Shown one piece after another: positions 51,138 through 60,190 of a stretch of DNA of 64,000 bases. Position 1 is the stretch's first letter, and the number at the start of each line of letters is the position of its first letter. The notes under the pieces are model-generated. The model was not told the origin of the DNA. It worked only from the letters and a program-made list of their open reading frames with translations, and made no database searches. A program made the position numbers and the translations under genes. Origin of the DNA: Paucisalibacillus algeriensis (GTDB lineage Bacteria > Bacillota > Bacilli > Bacillales > Amphibacillaceae); assembly GCF_000577245.1 (NCBI RefSeq), contig NZ_CBYO010000001.1, positions 248,001 through 312,000 of the forward strand, written 5' to 3'.

Positions 51138-51150
51138 TATTATATTTTGG

Positions 51151-51238
51151 CAAATAGAAAAGTGAATAAATATCTTTCCTACTTGCATTAGAAAAACTAA
51201 CGCATTAGCATCAGAACAAGCAAATTCGAGTCTTTCTA
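51151..51238. repeat. Dispersed hairpin repeat, copy 2
   Basis: Matches the element at 45866-45951 over CTTGCAT-AGAAAAACTAAC, CATT-GCA, AGAACAAG and TTTCTAA. Stem TAGAAAAACT (51189-51198) / AGTCTTTCTA (51229-51238) has one mismatch. Confidence 0.65.
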
Positions 51239-51344
51239 AACGTGCGTCGTTTTGTAACAATACATATATTACTATGAAACTCTCGAAAATGGAACTACTT
51301 TTTCATCAAAAATATCGACAAATTTTGTAAAAGTTTTTTTACAC

Positions 51345-52232
51345 TCATTTTAAGCAATCATCTAGGGCTAAGTTAAGGGTTGGGTATCGGAATTCAAACC
51401 CATACTCGAGTGCTTTATTGGGCAATACATATTGCCCTTTTAACACAAGTTGACTCATTTCTCCTGTTGCGAGTCGAATTAGGGGACTAGGCGTTGGAAA
51501 CCAATATGGACGGTTAAGGCTATTCGATAAAATCCGGTTAAACTCCTTGTTCCTTACTGGATGTGGTGCCGTCACATTGAGGGGACCCGAAATATTCTTC
51601 TGTAGTATTGTAAATAGAATTAAATCAACCACATCATCCAAATGAACCCAAGAAGTCCATTGCTCGCCTTTTCCAACTCTACCGCCGACAAATAACTTCG
51701 TAGGGAGGGACATCAGTGGTAATGCACCACCATTTTTTCCTAAAATAACACCAAACCTAGTATAAACAGTACGAATAGAAAGTTCTTCTGCTTGTTTAGC
51801 TGTTCTTTCCCACTCCACAACAACATCCGCAAGAAAGTCGTTCCCTGGCTGTTTTGTTTCCTCTGTAAAAATCATGTCATCCGATACACCATAATATCCG
51901 ACTGCTGAACTACTTATAAACACATCAGGTTTTTTCGTCATCTGTTTCAAAAGGTCAATAACCTTCTGCGTTATTTCTATTCTGCTAGATTTTATTTTTT
52001 CCTTCTTACGCTTTGTCCAGTATCCATACAATGTTTCCCCAGCCAGATTAACAACCCCTTTAAGGGCAGGTAAACCTTTTGTATCGTCAAAGCTAATATA
52101 TGTAGTGAGTTCTGTATTGGAAAACTTCTCAGGTGTACGTGTTAGGATATAGGAATGGTGGCCAAGGGAAGTTAATTTCTCAACAAGCTTTTTACCAACA
52201 AAACCAGTTCCACCCGTAATTAAAAAATTCAT
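51345..52232 (-). CDS. yfhF: YfhF, TIGR01777-family NAD-dependent epimerase-like protein
   Basis: A 295-residue extended-SDR protein of the SDR39U1/TIGR01777 group. It starts MNFLITGGTGFVGKKL, with the Rossmann GxxGxxG motif at residues 7-13, and shows VISSSAVGYYG-type blocks and the NVTAPHPVRNKEF segment. The true reaction is not established. ATG at 52232 has GAGGAG upstream. Divergent from recX, as in B. subtilis. Confidence 0.88.
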   Translation of the reverse strand: MNFLITGGTGFVGKKLVEKLTSLGHHSYILTRTPEKFSNTELTTYISFDDTKGLPALKGVVNLAGETLYGYWTKRKKEKIKSSRIEITQKVIDLLKQMTKKPDVFISSSAVGYYGVSDDMIFTEETKQPGNDFLADVVVEWERTAKQAEELSIRTVYTRFGVILGKNGGALPLMSLPTKLFVGGRVGKGEQWTSWVHLDDVVDLILFTILQKNISGPLNVTAPHPVRNKEFNRILSNSLNRPYWFPTPSPLIRLATGEMSQLVLKGQYVLPNKALEYGFEFRYPTLNLALDDCLK

Positions 52233-52303
52233 TACAATCTCCTCGCTTATGGTAATCAATTTTACTTATTAACATGTTATGATGGACAATAGAGGTGATG
52301 AAC

Positions 52304-53125
52304 TTGCCGAAGAAAATTAGTCGAATAACGACACAGAAAAAAAGCACGCAGCGATATAATATTTATCTAGTTGAAGGTAATGGTGATAAGTATGCCTTTA
52401 GTGTTGACGAAGCCATCTTGGTGGAATTTGGACTCCGCAAAGACCTCGAATTGGATGAGTCAACAATAGAACTCCTTCTTAAAAAGGATACCATACAGAA
52501 ATCCTATCTTCTCGCAATCAATTACTTAAGTTACCGAATGAGATCGCGAAAAGAAATATACGATTATTTGATAAAAAAAGAAGTAGTTGTTGAGCATATT
52601 GATATTATTATGGAACGGTTAACGAAAGAAGGGCTAGTTAGTGATAAACAATTTGCAGAAGCTTTTACCATTACAAGGATGAACACAACATCAAAAGGTC
52701 CTTTATTGGTAAAACGAGAGCTTATGGAAAAAGGTGTTTCCGCTGCAATTGCAAATGAAGCTGTCTCCCTTTATACCTATGATACACAATTTGAAAAAGC
52801 AATGAAATGGGCAAACAAAAAACTTAATTCTAGTAAAAAGGATTCGTTTACTAAAAAGACAGAACAACTTCGTATTACGCTGACACAGAAAGGGTTTACT
52901 TCAGATGTTATTGGGGAGGTTCTGTTATCTAATGCAGACAATAGGGATAATTCCGCAGAGTGGGAATCGTTGGTTTACCAAGGAGAGAAGTTAATTCGAA
53001 AGTATACAGGAAAGAAATCAGGATATGAACTTAAAATGAAGGTGAAAGAAGGCTTGTATCGTAAAGGGTTTCAGATGGATCTGATTAACCAGTTTATAGA
53101 AGATGAGCTTGAAGAAGGAATTTGA
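52304..53125 (+). CDS. recX: Recombination regulator RecX
   Basis: RecX modulates RecA filaments during recombination and SOS repair. The 273-residue protein has the tandem three-helix RecX repeats: LLAINYLSYRMRSRKEIYDYL and similar later blocks (FTITRMNTTSKGPLLVKREL, KGFTSDVIGEVL). Firmicute RecX proteins are this long, unlike the 150-residue enteric ones. TTG at 52304 (MPKKISRI) fits AGGTGA and the B. subtilis N terminus; ATG at 52298 is an alternative. Confidence 0.9.
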   Translation: MPKKISRITTQKKSTQRYNIYLVEGNGDKYAFSVDEAILVEFGLRKDLELDESTIELLLKKDTIQKSYLLAINYLSYRMRSRKEIYDYLIKKEVVVEHIDIIMERLTKEGLVSDKQFAEAFTITRMNTTSKGPLLVKRELMEKGVSAAIANEAVSLYTYDTQFEKAMKWANKKLNSSKKDSFTKKTEQLRITLTQKGFTSDVIGEVLLSNADNRDNSAEWESLVYQGEKLIRKYTGKKSGYELKMKVKEGLYRKGFQMDLINQFIEDELEEGI

Positions 53126-53150
53126 GGACTTGTCGGGGACAAGTCCTTTT
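53126..53150 (+). terminator. Terminator after recX
   Basis: GGACTTGTC / GACAAGTCC stem with 3-nt loop followed by TTTT. Confidence 0.88.
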
Positions 53151-53233
53151 GGTTTGGCATGTGCTCAGAATCTCAGATCATGCACCCATACCCTCAAACC
53201 ACAATCCCTTACAACCCAAGCATAAGTATCCTA

Positions 53234-53890
53234 TCAATCCACCACAATCTCTTTACGTCCATCGTCCTCTGCATAAATTTGCTTAGCCACAACTTCGGGT
53301 CCTTTTAATCTAGAAGAATCCTCAACGTGATTTGATTTTTTCCAGAAAGGAGTGTTCATTCCACCCATGTAAACAGCGGTAATTGTGAAGTCTTCATCAG
53401 CCCATTCTTGTTGAAGTGCCTCGGTAAATCCACGGACAGCGAATTTACTCGCACAATAAATAGATTCATTTGCTTTTCCACGTAAGCCAGCGGTTGAAAT
53501 AATCGTTAAAATTCTTCCTTTACTTTTTCGAATCAGTGGAAGGGAAGCTTGCACAGTTAATATCGTTCCTTTTACATTGGTATTTAATGTTGCCTCAATA
53601 TCCTCTACTTCATACTCTTCAATAGGGCCGAAAATTCCAATCCCGGCATTGTTAATGAAAACATCTAGTTCACCAATACGCTGGAATGCAATTTGAATAG
53701 AAGCAATTTCTCTTACATCACAAAGAACAACTTCAGCGTCACCACCATTTTCCTTGATTTGGTGTTGGACAAGGTATAATGGATCATTTCTTCTTCCTAA
53801 TAAATATACTTTATAGCCATTTTCGGCGTATTCTAATGCTAAAGCTTTTCCGAGACCTGTGCCGGCACCGGTTATAGCAACTGTTGGCAT
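53234..53890 (-). CDS. Short-chain dehydrogenase/reductase
   Basis: A 218-residue classical SDR. TGAGTGLGKALA (Gx3GxG, residues 7-18), NNAG, the catalytic Ser in TIISTAG and YCASK (Tyr-x3-Lys) are present. It differs from FabL, which sits nearby in B. subtilis. The substrate is not predictable. ATG at 53890 has GGAGGT upstream. Divergent from yfhH. Confidence 0.88.
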   Translation of the reverse strand: MPTVAITGAGTGLGKALALEYAENGYKVYLLGRRNDPLYLVQHQIKENGGDAEVVLCDVREIASIQIAFQRIGELDVFINNAGIGIFGPIEEYEVEDIEATLNTNVKGTILTVQASLPLIRKSKGRILTIISTAGLRGKANESIYCASKFAVRGFTEALQQEWADEDFTITAVYMGGMNTPFWKKSNHVEDSSRLKGPEVVAKQIYAEDDGRKEIVVD

Positions 53891-53986
53891 AATTACCTCC
53901 ACCTTTTGACGAATAATAGTGTTAAACCATTTAAATTGTCCCAGTTTGTTGATAAAATGTAAAGAGAGTCGAAGGGAGACAAGCAA

Positions 53987-54322
53987 ATGAATTATCGATA
54001 TAGTGATTTATCTGTTGAGCAATTACTTAGCTTAGTAGCAGAGTTTAAAGAGAAAGCACAAAAAGCTGAGCAATTAGGGAATATAAGCGAAGTACAAATA
54101 TATGAAAGAAAAATGCAGTTAGCTTTAGCATATACGTTAAACCCTGAAGATTTCCTTCCTGAAAGCACTTATGAATTCCGTCATGATCCAGGTCACAGGT
54201 TCAAAATTAATTACTTGGAAGGTGTCTTTGCATGGGGACATCGAATCAATCTTTTAGATGAAGTCTATGAAAAAGAAGAGGCAATTCCAATTTCATTGTT
54301 AGGTAAAAAACTGGAAAAATAA
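53987..54322 (+). CDS. yfhH: YfhH family protein (DUF1811)
   Basis: A 111-residue protein with an N-terminal helical hairpin (YSDLSVEQLLSLVAEFKEKAQKAEQLG) and a small beta domain (FRHDPGHRFKINYLEGVFAWGHR). This is the YfhH/DUF1811 family, found only in Firmicutes and of unknown function. Position next to recX agrees with B. subtilis. Confidence 0.88.
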   Translation: MNYRYSDLSVEQLLSLVAEFKEKAQKAEQLGNISEVQIYERKMQLALAYTLNPEDFLPESTYEFRHDPGHRFKINYLEGVFAWGHRINLLDEVYEKEEAIPISLLGKKLEK

Positions 54323-54330
54323 TAATGGGG

Positions 54331-54362
54331 AAGAGCAAGTTTTTCGAAACGAGCTCTTTTTG
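54331..54362 (+). terminator. Terminator after yfhH
   Basis: AAGAGC / GCTCTT hairpin with a 17-nt loop and TTT. Confidence 0.6.
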
Positions 54363-54381
54363 CTGTTTATTAGAGAAAATA

Positions 54382-54415
54382 TAAAAAAACTAGTGAACTT
54401 ATTTGGCTCACTAGT
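54382..54415 (-). terminator. Terminator after yfhP
   Basis: ACTAGTGA / TCACTAGT stem followed on the minus strand by seven Ts. Confidence 0.8.
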
Positions 54416-54421
54416 ATTGTA

Positions 54422-55408
54422 TTAAATTGGGCTATCGCCAACATATAATTTATTTTGTAATTTATGCTCTGAGAAAATCCAACCCGTATAAGAACTAATA
54501 ATTTCATTGTCCATATTTATCTGAACAACAGCAACAAACGGGTAGAATGTCTTGGAACGGTAACGTAAATCAATGAAACGAACTTCCGTATAATCATCAA
54601 ATTCGTTAATCTCCCATCGGTAAACAGGGGAAAATGATAAAAATGCAGAGACGTTCTTATCTGTCTTGGCAATATCAATCACAGATGAATCAGGTAAAGC
54701 AATCTTTTGAAACTCATCCACAATTTCAATATGGCCATTTTCAACCGTGCCAACATAAAATCTATTTTCCGTCGTAACCGCAACCCGCCAATAATTTTGT
54801 TTTATCGTTGGGGAAGTAGCAACCGCAATTGTGTCTGGAAAATATTCCTTAATCGTTTTAACGATTTCTCTTTTATCCATATACCGCTTAATATAATATA
54901 ATAGGATGACGGTATAAATCAGAATCCATGTAGTTCCAGGGTTTGCTCCAAGAATCCATGCAACAATTCCAGCTAAGTGTAGCGTGAAGATATATGGGTC
55001 GAATGTATTAATAAAACCATGTGCAATCCATTTGTCTGTAAAAGGACGATAAGCTTGTGTACCATATGCATTGAAAATATCTACGAAAACATGGATGATT
55101 ACTGCTAAAGCCGTCCATCCATATAAATGCCAGAAATTAACCTGAGGGAAAAAAAGATGAATCAGGCTTGCGATTAATACGCCCCAGAAAATGACGGCAG
55201 GGACAGAATGTGTAACGCCGCGATGGTGCCTAATATAAGTTGCATTGTTGCGTAATTTTAATACAGTATCGAAATCAGGTGCATGAGACCCTACGATAGT
55301 ACCCACGAGTATAGCATTAAAGAGCACTGGATCATTATTTACTACTGGATCGAGTGTCGATAGGCCTGCAAGTGCAACCCCCATAACAATGTGGGTTCCA
55401 GTATCCAT
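54422..55408 (-). CDS. yfhP: YfhP, YdjM-family metal-dependent hydrolase-like membrane protein
   Basis: A 328-residue membrane protein. The N-terminal half has about four helices with the conserved metal-ligand set of the family: GTHIVMG, GSHAPDFD, RHHRGVTHS and HVFVDIFNAYGTQ. The C-terminal half is a soluble beta-rich domain. B. subtilis YfhP has this length and neighbours. Biochemical function is unknown. Confidence 0.88.
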   Translation of the reverse strand: MDTGTHIVMGVALAGLSTLDPVVNNDPVLFNAILVGTIVGSHAPDFDTVLKLRNNATYIRHHRGVTHSVPAVIFWGVLIASLIHLFFPQVNFWHLYGWTALAVIIHVFVDIFNAYGTQAYRPFTDKWIAHGFINTFDPYIFTLHLAGIVAWILGANPGTTWILIYTVILLYYIKRYMDKREIVKTIKEYFPDTIAVATSPTIKQNYWRVAVTTENRFYVGTVENGHIEIVDEFQKIALPDSSVIDIAKTDKNVSAFLSFSPVYRWEINEFDDYTEVRFIDLRYRSKTFYPFVAVVQINMDNEIISSYTGWIFSEHKLQNKLYVGDSPI

Positions 55409-55498
55409 TAAGCGAATTCCTCCTATATCAATTAAGTATGAGGTATTGTAATTAGATTTAATAGTGTGTTCTTAGTGTACCATAAAGGATGTGTTTAT

Positions 55499-56572
55499 AT
55501 GATAGGTAAGGGGAGTTCGTTACAGAATTTTAATATTGAAATGTTTCAGGAAGATCTTTTGGGGTGGTATGATGCGAATAAACGTGATTTACCATGGCGA
55601 AAAGACCAAGACCCATATAAAGTCTGGGTTTCTGAAATAATGCTGCAACAAACCAAGGTAGATACGGTTATTCCGTATTTCCATAACTTTCTAGAAAAAT
55701 TTCCAACTGTTCATGCTTTAGCAACTGCAGACGAACAGGAAGTTTTAAAAGCATGGGAAGGGTTAGGATATTATTCCCGTGCTAGAAACCTTCAACACGC
55801 TGTCCGGGAAGTCGTGGAAAACTATGGTGGACAAGTTCCGAATAACCCTAAGGAATTGGAAGGGTTAAAAGGAATAGGTTCCTACACAAAAGGTGCTATT
55901 TTATCCATTGCCTTTAATCAACCCGAACCAGCTGTTGACGGAAATGTGATGCGTGTTTTTTCAAGGTTACTTAATATCGATGAGGATATCGCTCAACCCA
56001 AAACAAAAAAGTTATTTGAATCTGTTACACGAGAAGTGATATCACATGAGGATCCATCATCTTTTAACCAAGCAATAATGGACCTTGGAGCAACCATTTG
56101 TACACCGAAGTCACCAGCGTGTTTATTATGTCCAGTTCAAGAACATTGTCAAGGCTATGAACTTGGTGTAGAACAACAGCTTCCAATAAAGTCAAAAACG
56201 AAAAAGAATAAAAAAATACCATATGCTGTATTAATAATTCGAAATGAACAGGACGAAATTGCAATTGAACAAAGACCTGATAATGGTCTGTTAGCAAATC
56301 TTTGGCAATTCCCAATGGTTCCTATCCAAGAGATGAGTCTAGAACTTATTGAAAATTGGTTTTATGCCCAATACGGAATGAAAATTAAATTGGGAGAAAA
56401 ACAAGCAGACCTAAACCATGTTTTTTCTCACTTAACATGGGAGCTAAATATTTATCATGCCAAATTAGAACATGATACACGGGAAGAGGAGAAGGTTACA
56501 TTTGTTGCTGAAGGGGAACTTAATTTTTACCCTTTTCCAGTTTCCCACCTAAAAATAAGGGAATTCTTATAA
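55499..56572 (+). CDS. mutY: A/G-specific adenine glycosylase MutY
   Basis: Removes adenine mispaired with 8-oxoguanine, preventing G:C to T:A changes. The 357-residue protein has the N-terminal HhH-GPD domain (VSEIMLQQTKV with the catalytic Glu; LKGIGSYTKGAI; catalytic Asp in PAVDGNVMRV), the iron-sulfur cysteines C-x6-C-x2-C-x5-C (CTPKSPACLLCPVQEHC) and a C-terminal Nudix-like 8-oxoG-sensing domain. ATG at 55499 follows AAGGAT. Confidence 0.95.
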   Translation: MIGKGSSLQNFNIEMFQEDLLGWYDANKRDLPWRKDQDPYKVWVSEIMLQQTKVDTVIPYFHNFLEKFPTVHALATADEQEVLKAWEGLGYYSRARNLQHAVREVVENYGGQVPNNPKELEGLKGIGSYTKGAILSIAFNQPEPAVDGNVMRVFSRLLNIDEDIAQPKTKKLFESVTREVISHEDPSSFNQAIMDLGATICTPKSPACLLCPVQEHCQGYELGVEQQLPIKSKTKKNKKIPYAVLIIRNEQDEIAIEQRPDNGLLANLWQFPMVPIQEMSLELIENWFYAQYGMKIKLGEKQADLNHVFSHLTWELNIYHAKLEHDTREEEKVTFVAEGELNFYPFPVSHLKIREFL

Positions 56573-56678
56573 AAAGTAGAACCTCTGACCTTTTCCAAAA
56601 AATGCCTAAAATTCACTTGGGTTATAAGTGGATAACTATAGATTATTTGGAGAAAGTATTATTGTCGGAGGTGATAAT

Positions 56679-56849
56679 ATGGCTAAACAACCTAACAAAT
56701 CAAAATCAGGAACTAACATTCAGGAAGTAAAGCAACAAAACGCTCAAGCTCAATCAGGTCAAGGGCAATTTGGTACTGAGTTTGCTTCTGAAACAAATGC
56801 ACAAGAGGTAAGAAAGCAAAACCAACAATCTCAAGCTAACAAAAAATAA
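56679..56849 (+). CDS. sspE: Gamma-type small acid-soluble spore protein
   Basis: A 56-residue spore-core storage protein degraded by the GPR protease at germination. GQFGTEFASETNAQEVRKQN is the gamma-SASP repeat with the TEFASET cleavage site. B. subtilis SspE has two full repeats; this one has a single full repeat, so it is short. A GGAGGTGAT ribosome site precedes ATG. Forespore sigma-G expression is expected from the family. Confidence 0.92.
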   Translation: MAKQPNKSKSGTNIQEVKQQNAQAQSGQGQFGTEFASETNAQEVRKQNQQSQANKK

Positions 56850-56870
56850 ATACCTACCCTCAGAATTTTA

Positions 56871-56904
56871 GAAGAGCTTCCTTTCTCCCGGAAGCTCTTC
56901 TTTT
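56871..56904 (+). terminator. Terminator after sspE
   Basis: Perfect 11-bp stem GAAGAGCTTCC / GGAAGCTCTTC followed by TTTT. Confidence 0.92.
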
Positions 56905-57091
56905 GTTGTTGTTATAAGACACAGGTACTTAGTCCTGATAAGACTTCTTGCGTTAAGCTTTATATTTTTTTCCTTACCTATTATAATAGATAGAAAAATA
57001 GTTGGACAGCTATGTCGATTTTTAGTCCGTAATGTATAGTAAGTCCAACTACGTCCGGATTGTAAGTTTTTTCAGAATGGGAAGGGTTAAG

Positions 57092-57622
57092 ATGGCTGCT
57101 CCGAAAGCTGGAACTGATATAAAAATACAAAGCTATAAGCACAATGGAAACATGCACCGTATCTGGGAAAGTACAATGGTGTTAAAAGGTACGGAACAAG
57201 TTGTCATCGGAGCAAATGACAAGACTATGGTAGTCGAAAGCGATGGACGTACCTGGATTACTAGAGAACCTGCTATATGTTATTTCCACTCGAAACATTG
57301 GTTTAATATTATTGGTATGCTTCGTGATGATGGAATTCATTATTATTGCAATATAAGCTCACCATTTGTTTTTGAAGAAAATGCTATTAAATATATTGAT
57401 TATGACCTAGACTTAAAAGTATATCCAGATATGACATATAATGTCCTAGATGAAGATGAATACCAAATACACCGTGATAAAATGAATTATCCTGACGTAC
57501 TTGATAGAATCCTCTACAATAATATAGAAGACCTTCAAAGATGGGTTCAACAAAGAAAAGGTCCATTCGCACCAGGATTCATCGACCAATGGTACGAACG
57601 ATTCCTTACATATCGATTTTAA
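57092..57622 (+). CDS. ygaC: DUF402 nucleoside tri-/diphosphatase, YgaC-like
   Basis: A 176-residue protein of the DUF402 family; the staphylococcal member hydrolyses nucleoside tri- and diphosphates. Landmarks are [16 protein letters not shown], the YCNISSPF and [13 protein letters not shown] metal-binding region and [13 protein letters not shown] at 57092 follows AAGGGTTAAG. Order sspE, ygaC, ygaD follows B. subtilis, with ygaB missing. Confidence 0.9.
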   Translation: MAAPKAGTDIKIQSYKHNGNMHRIWESTMVLKGTEQVVIGANDKTMVVESDGRTWITREPAICYFHSKHWFNIIGMLRDDGIHYYCNISSPFVFEENAIKYIDYDLDLKVYPDMTYNVLDEDEYQIHRDKMNYPDVLDRILYNNIEDLQRWVQQRKGPFAPGFIDQWYERFLTYRF

Positions 57623-57737
57623 CGAATACAAACAATAACCTTGTTACAACCGTAGCAAGGGTTTTAATTTTTATTAGTATATCGTTAGTATTTAAGATAC
57701 TTATATTTCGTAGTGAGGAATGGGTTATGAATTTCAT

Positions 57738-57938
57738 ACTGAGCGGCGGGAAATCAAGGAGACTCCTATGGGGTACTGTGCAGGGTGAGACCCCACAGGA
57801 GCTAGGGGTTCAAAGGCTAAGGACGCCACATCCATATGTCTTCGCCTTTGTGACCAACGTTTTGTTGGTCCGAGGCTCACTGCGCACCCCATGGAAAGCG
57901 AAGTGAATTCCCGCCGCGGAGATGGCCAGAAAGCCAAC
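57738..57938. repeat. GC-rich dispersed Bacillaceae-type intergenic repeat, copy 2
   Basis: Fills most of the 343-bp gap between ygaC and ygaD. It contains AGCGGCGGGAAATCAAGGAG, ACTCCTATGGGG, GAGGCTCAC, CCATGGAAAGCGAAG, CCCGCCGC and GGCCAGAAAG. It shares ordered landmarks with 9356-9551. Its ends are inversely repeated (GCGGCGGGAA / TTCCCGCCGC), so the RNA could fold into one long structure. Confidence 0.7.
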
Positions 57939-57965
57939 AATAATAAAAACAGAAAGTTGATGTAA

Positions 57966-59711
57966 ATGAGCAGCATAAAGCAATATATGGAGTACGTAAA
58001 ACCATATAAATGGAAAATCTTTTGGACTATTATGATAGGTATTGTAAAATTTACAATCCCTTTGCTAATCCCACTAATATTAAAATACGTCATTGATGAC
58101 ATTATCAGACATGACACATGGAATACCGACGATAAAACCACGCACTTATTATGGATAATGGGAATAGCATTTATAATCTTCCTAGTTCTTCGTCCACCTG
58201 TCGAATATTTCCGTCAATATCTTGCCCAATGGGTAGGTAATAATATCCTTTATGACATAAGGGATAAGCTATTCGATCATATGCAAAAATTAAGTATGAG
58301 ATATTACTCAACGACAAAAACCGGCGAAATAATTTCCCGGGTAATAAATGATGTCGAACAAACAAAGAATTTCGTTATAACTGGTTTGATGAATATTTGG
58401 CTCGACTTGATTACAATATTAATCGCAATTTGTATAATGTTGACAATGGATATTCCCTTAACGTTTGTAGCGATTGCTTTATTTCCTTTATTCGGGTTTG
58501 CAATTAAATATTTCTATGGACGGTTACGTCAATTGACCCGAGATCGGTCTCAGGCATTAGCAGAAGTACAAGGCCACTTACACGAACGAGTTCAAGGGGT
58601 GCCAGTGACACGAAGTTTTGCATTAGAGGATTACGAACAGGAACAATTCGATCATCAAAATAAGAAATTTCTCGACAAAGCATTAGAACATACCAGCTGG
58701 AATGCCAAGACATTTGCGGTTACAAATACCATAACTGATCTAGCACCATTATTGGTGATAACCTTTTCAGCCTATCAAGTAATAAACGGTAATATGACTA
58801 TCGGTACGATGGCAGCATTTTTTGCATATTTGGAAAGAGTGTATAGCCCGTTGAGAAGGCTTATTAACTCATCAACAGTACTAGTTCAATCAATTGCTTC
58901 TATTGACAGGGTATTTGAGTTTATGAATGAACAATATGATATTGTAGACAAGCCTAATGCGATCCATGTAGAACGGGTTCATGGCGATATTGATTTTGTG
59001 AATGTGTCTTTCCAATATGATGAAGAACATACCGTTCTTAATAATATCAATTTACAAGTTGACCAAGGTGAAACAATCGCTTTAGTTGGAATGAGTGGTG
59101 GAGGTAAATCTACCTTAATTAGTTTAATTCCTCGTTTCTATGATGTAACGGATGGCTCAATCAAAGTGGATGGGATTGATATTCGAGATGTGCAAGCTCG
59201 TTCCCTAAGAAATAATATTGGAATGGTATTACAAGATAATATACTGTTCGGTGATACAGTTGCAATGAACATTCGGATGGGCAATCCTAATGCGACAGAT
59301 GAAGAAGTAATTGCTGCGGCCAAGGCAGCAAACGCACATGATTTCATTACGGACTTACCAGAAGGCTATCATACGATGGTAGGAGAACGTGGAGTGAAGC
59401 TTTCGGGAGGACAGAAGCAACGTGTTGCAATTGCTCGCGTGTTCTTAAAAAATCCACCAATCCTCATTTTCGATGAAGCAACATCAGCTTTGGATTTAGA
59501 GAGTGAACATATGATTCAAGAAGCAATGGAAAAATTAGCTTCCGATCGAACAACATTTATCGTTGCACATAGACTTGCTACGATCACACATGCAGACCGT
59601 ATTGTGGTGATAGAAAATGGTGAAATAACGGAAGTTGGTTCCCATCATGAGTTAATGGAGAAAAAAGGAAGTTACTATGACCTGTACCAAGTTCAACATT
59701 TGGATGATTAA
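57966..59711 (+). CDS. ygaD: ABC transporter, fused membrane and ATPase domains (YgaD-like)
   Basis: A 581-residue half-transporter of the multidrug/lipid exporter type. Six helices fill residues about 1-320 (starts [16 protein letters not shown]). The ATPase has Walker A GMSGGGKS (about residue 377), Q-loop MVLQDN, signature LSGGQKQR and Walker B ILIFDEA. It works as a homodimer or with an unknown partner. Length and position match YgaD. Confidence 0.92.
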   Translation: MSSIKQYMEYVKPYKWKIFWTIMIGIVKFTIPLLIPLILKYVIDDIIRHDTWNTDDKTTHLLWIMGIAFIIFLVLRPPVEYFRQYLAQWVGNNILYDIRDKLFDHMQKLSMRYYSTTKTGEIISRVINDVEQTKNFVITGLMNIWLDLITILIAICIMLTMDIPLTFVAIALFPLFGFAIKYFYGRLRQLTRDRSQALAEVQGHLHERVQGVPVTRSFALEDYEQEQFDHQNKKFLDKALEHTSWNAKTFAVTNTITDLAPLLVITFSAYQVINGNMTIGTMAAFFAYLERVYSPLRRLINSSTVLVQSIASIDRVFEFMNEQYDIVDKPNAIHVERVHGDIDFVNVSFQYDEEHTVLNNINLQVDQGETIALVGMSGGGKSTLISLIPRFYDVTDGSIKVDGIDIRDVQARSLRNNIGMVLQDNILFGDTVAMNIRMGNPNATDEEVIAAAKAANAHDFITDLPEGYHTMVGERGVKLSGGQKQRVAIARVFLKNPPILIFDEATSALDLESEHMIQEAMEKLASDRTTFIVAHRLATITHADRIVVIENGEITEVGSHHELMEKKGSYYDLYQVQHLDD

Positions 59712-59803
59712 TGCTGGAGTGGTTAAAATTCCCGTTGCAAAAAATGTGAAACAAACTTACCATTAAAAACGTAGAAAGAGTAGACGGAGGGAGGTAAATA
59801 CAG

Positions 59804-60190
59804 ATGCTTTTGGATTTTTTATTAGAGCTGTATAGTGATTTTTCGCCAATGTATTTCTATATTAGTATGGTTTTATCTGTTCTATGTACTATACAATGGA
59901 TGCCTTATGTGACTCAACATGTGTATCAGAATTCACGAATAAATATAGACAGCTTTCATAAAGGAAAAGTAGAGCAGGTTACACGGAATAATGCAATTAA
60001 TGAAATGAACAAAACACGACACTGGTTAGCAATCATTACAAAGCGAATAGCTAATCCAGAAGATGATGACGAAACAGCTTCTTCCTTGTATTTCAATAGA
60101 TTAAAACAAATACGAGGAGGAAAAACATGCAATATCAATCTGTATTCACTTTCTTTAAGAAAACAAGTCTTATCGGAATTTTTAGCTTAA
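59804..60190 (+). CDS. Hypothetical protein overlapping the insertase gene
   Basis: A 128-residue frame with one N-terminal hydrophobic segment (YFYISMVLSVLCTIQW) and a basic, helical remainder. A GGAGGGAGG ribosome site precedes ATG. Its end overlaps the YidC gene by 64 bases, and the AGGAGG of YidC lies inside it. The last 25 codons are probably not conserved. No family is recognised. Confidence 0.5.
   Translation: MLLDFLLELYSDFSPMYFYISMVLSVLCTIQWMPYVTQHVYQNSRINIDSFHKGKVEQVTRNNAINEMNKTRHWLAIITKRIANPEDDDETASSLYFNRLKQIRGGKTCNINLYSLSLRKQVLSEFLA

Noticed and set aside
51075-51141. A functional tRNA on the minus strand
   Set aside because: The T-arm is perfect, but the anticodon loop has five bases, the acceptor stem has two mismatches, no CCA follows, and the promoter -10 box overlaps its 5' end. 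It is kept only as a tRNA-like RNA.
57541-57906. A 121-residue plus-strand frame and a 135-residue minus-strand frame over the ygaC-ygaD gap
   Set aside because: Both lie mainly in the GC-rich intergenic repeat and have no family match or ribosome site.
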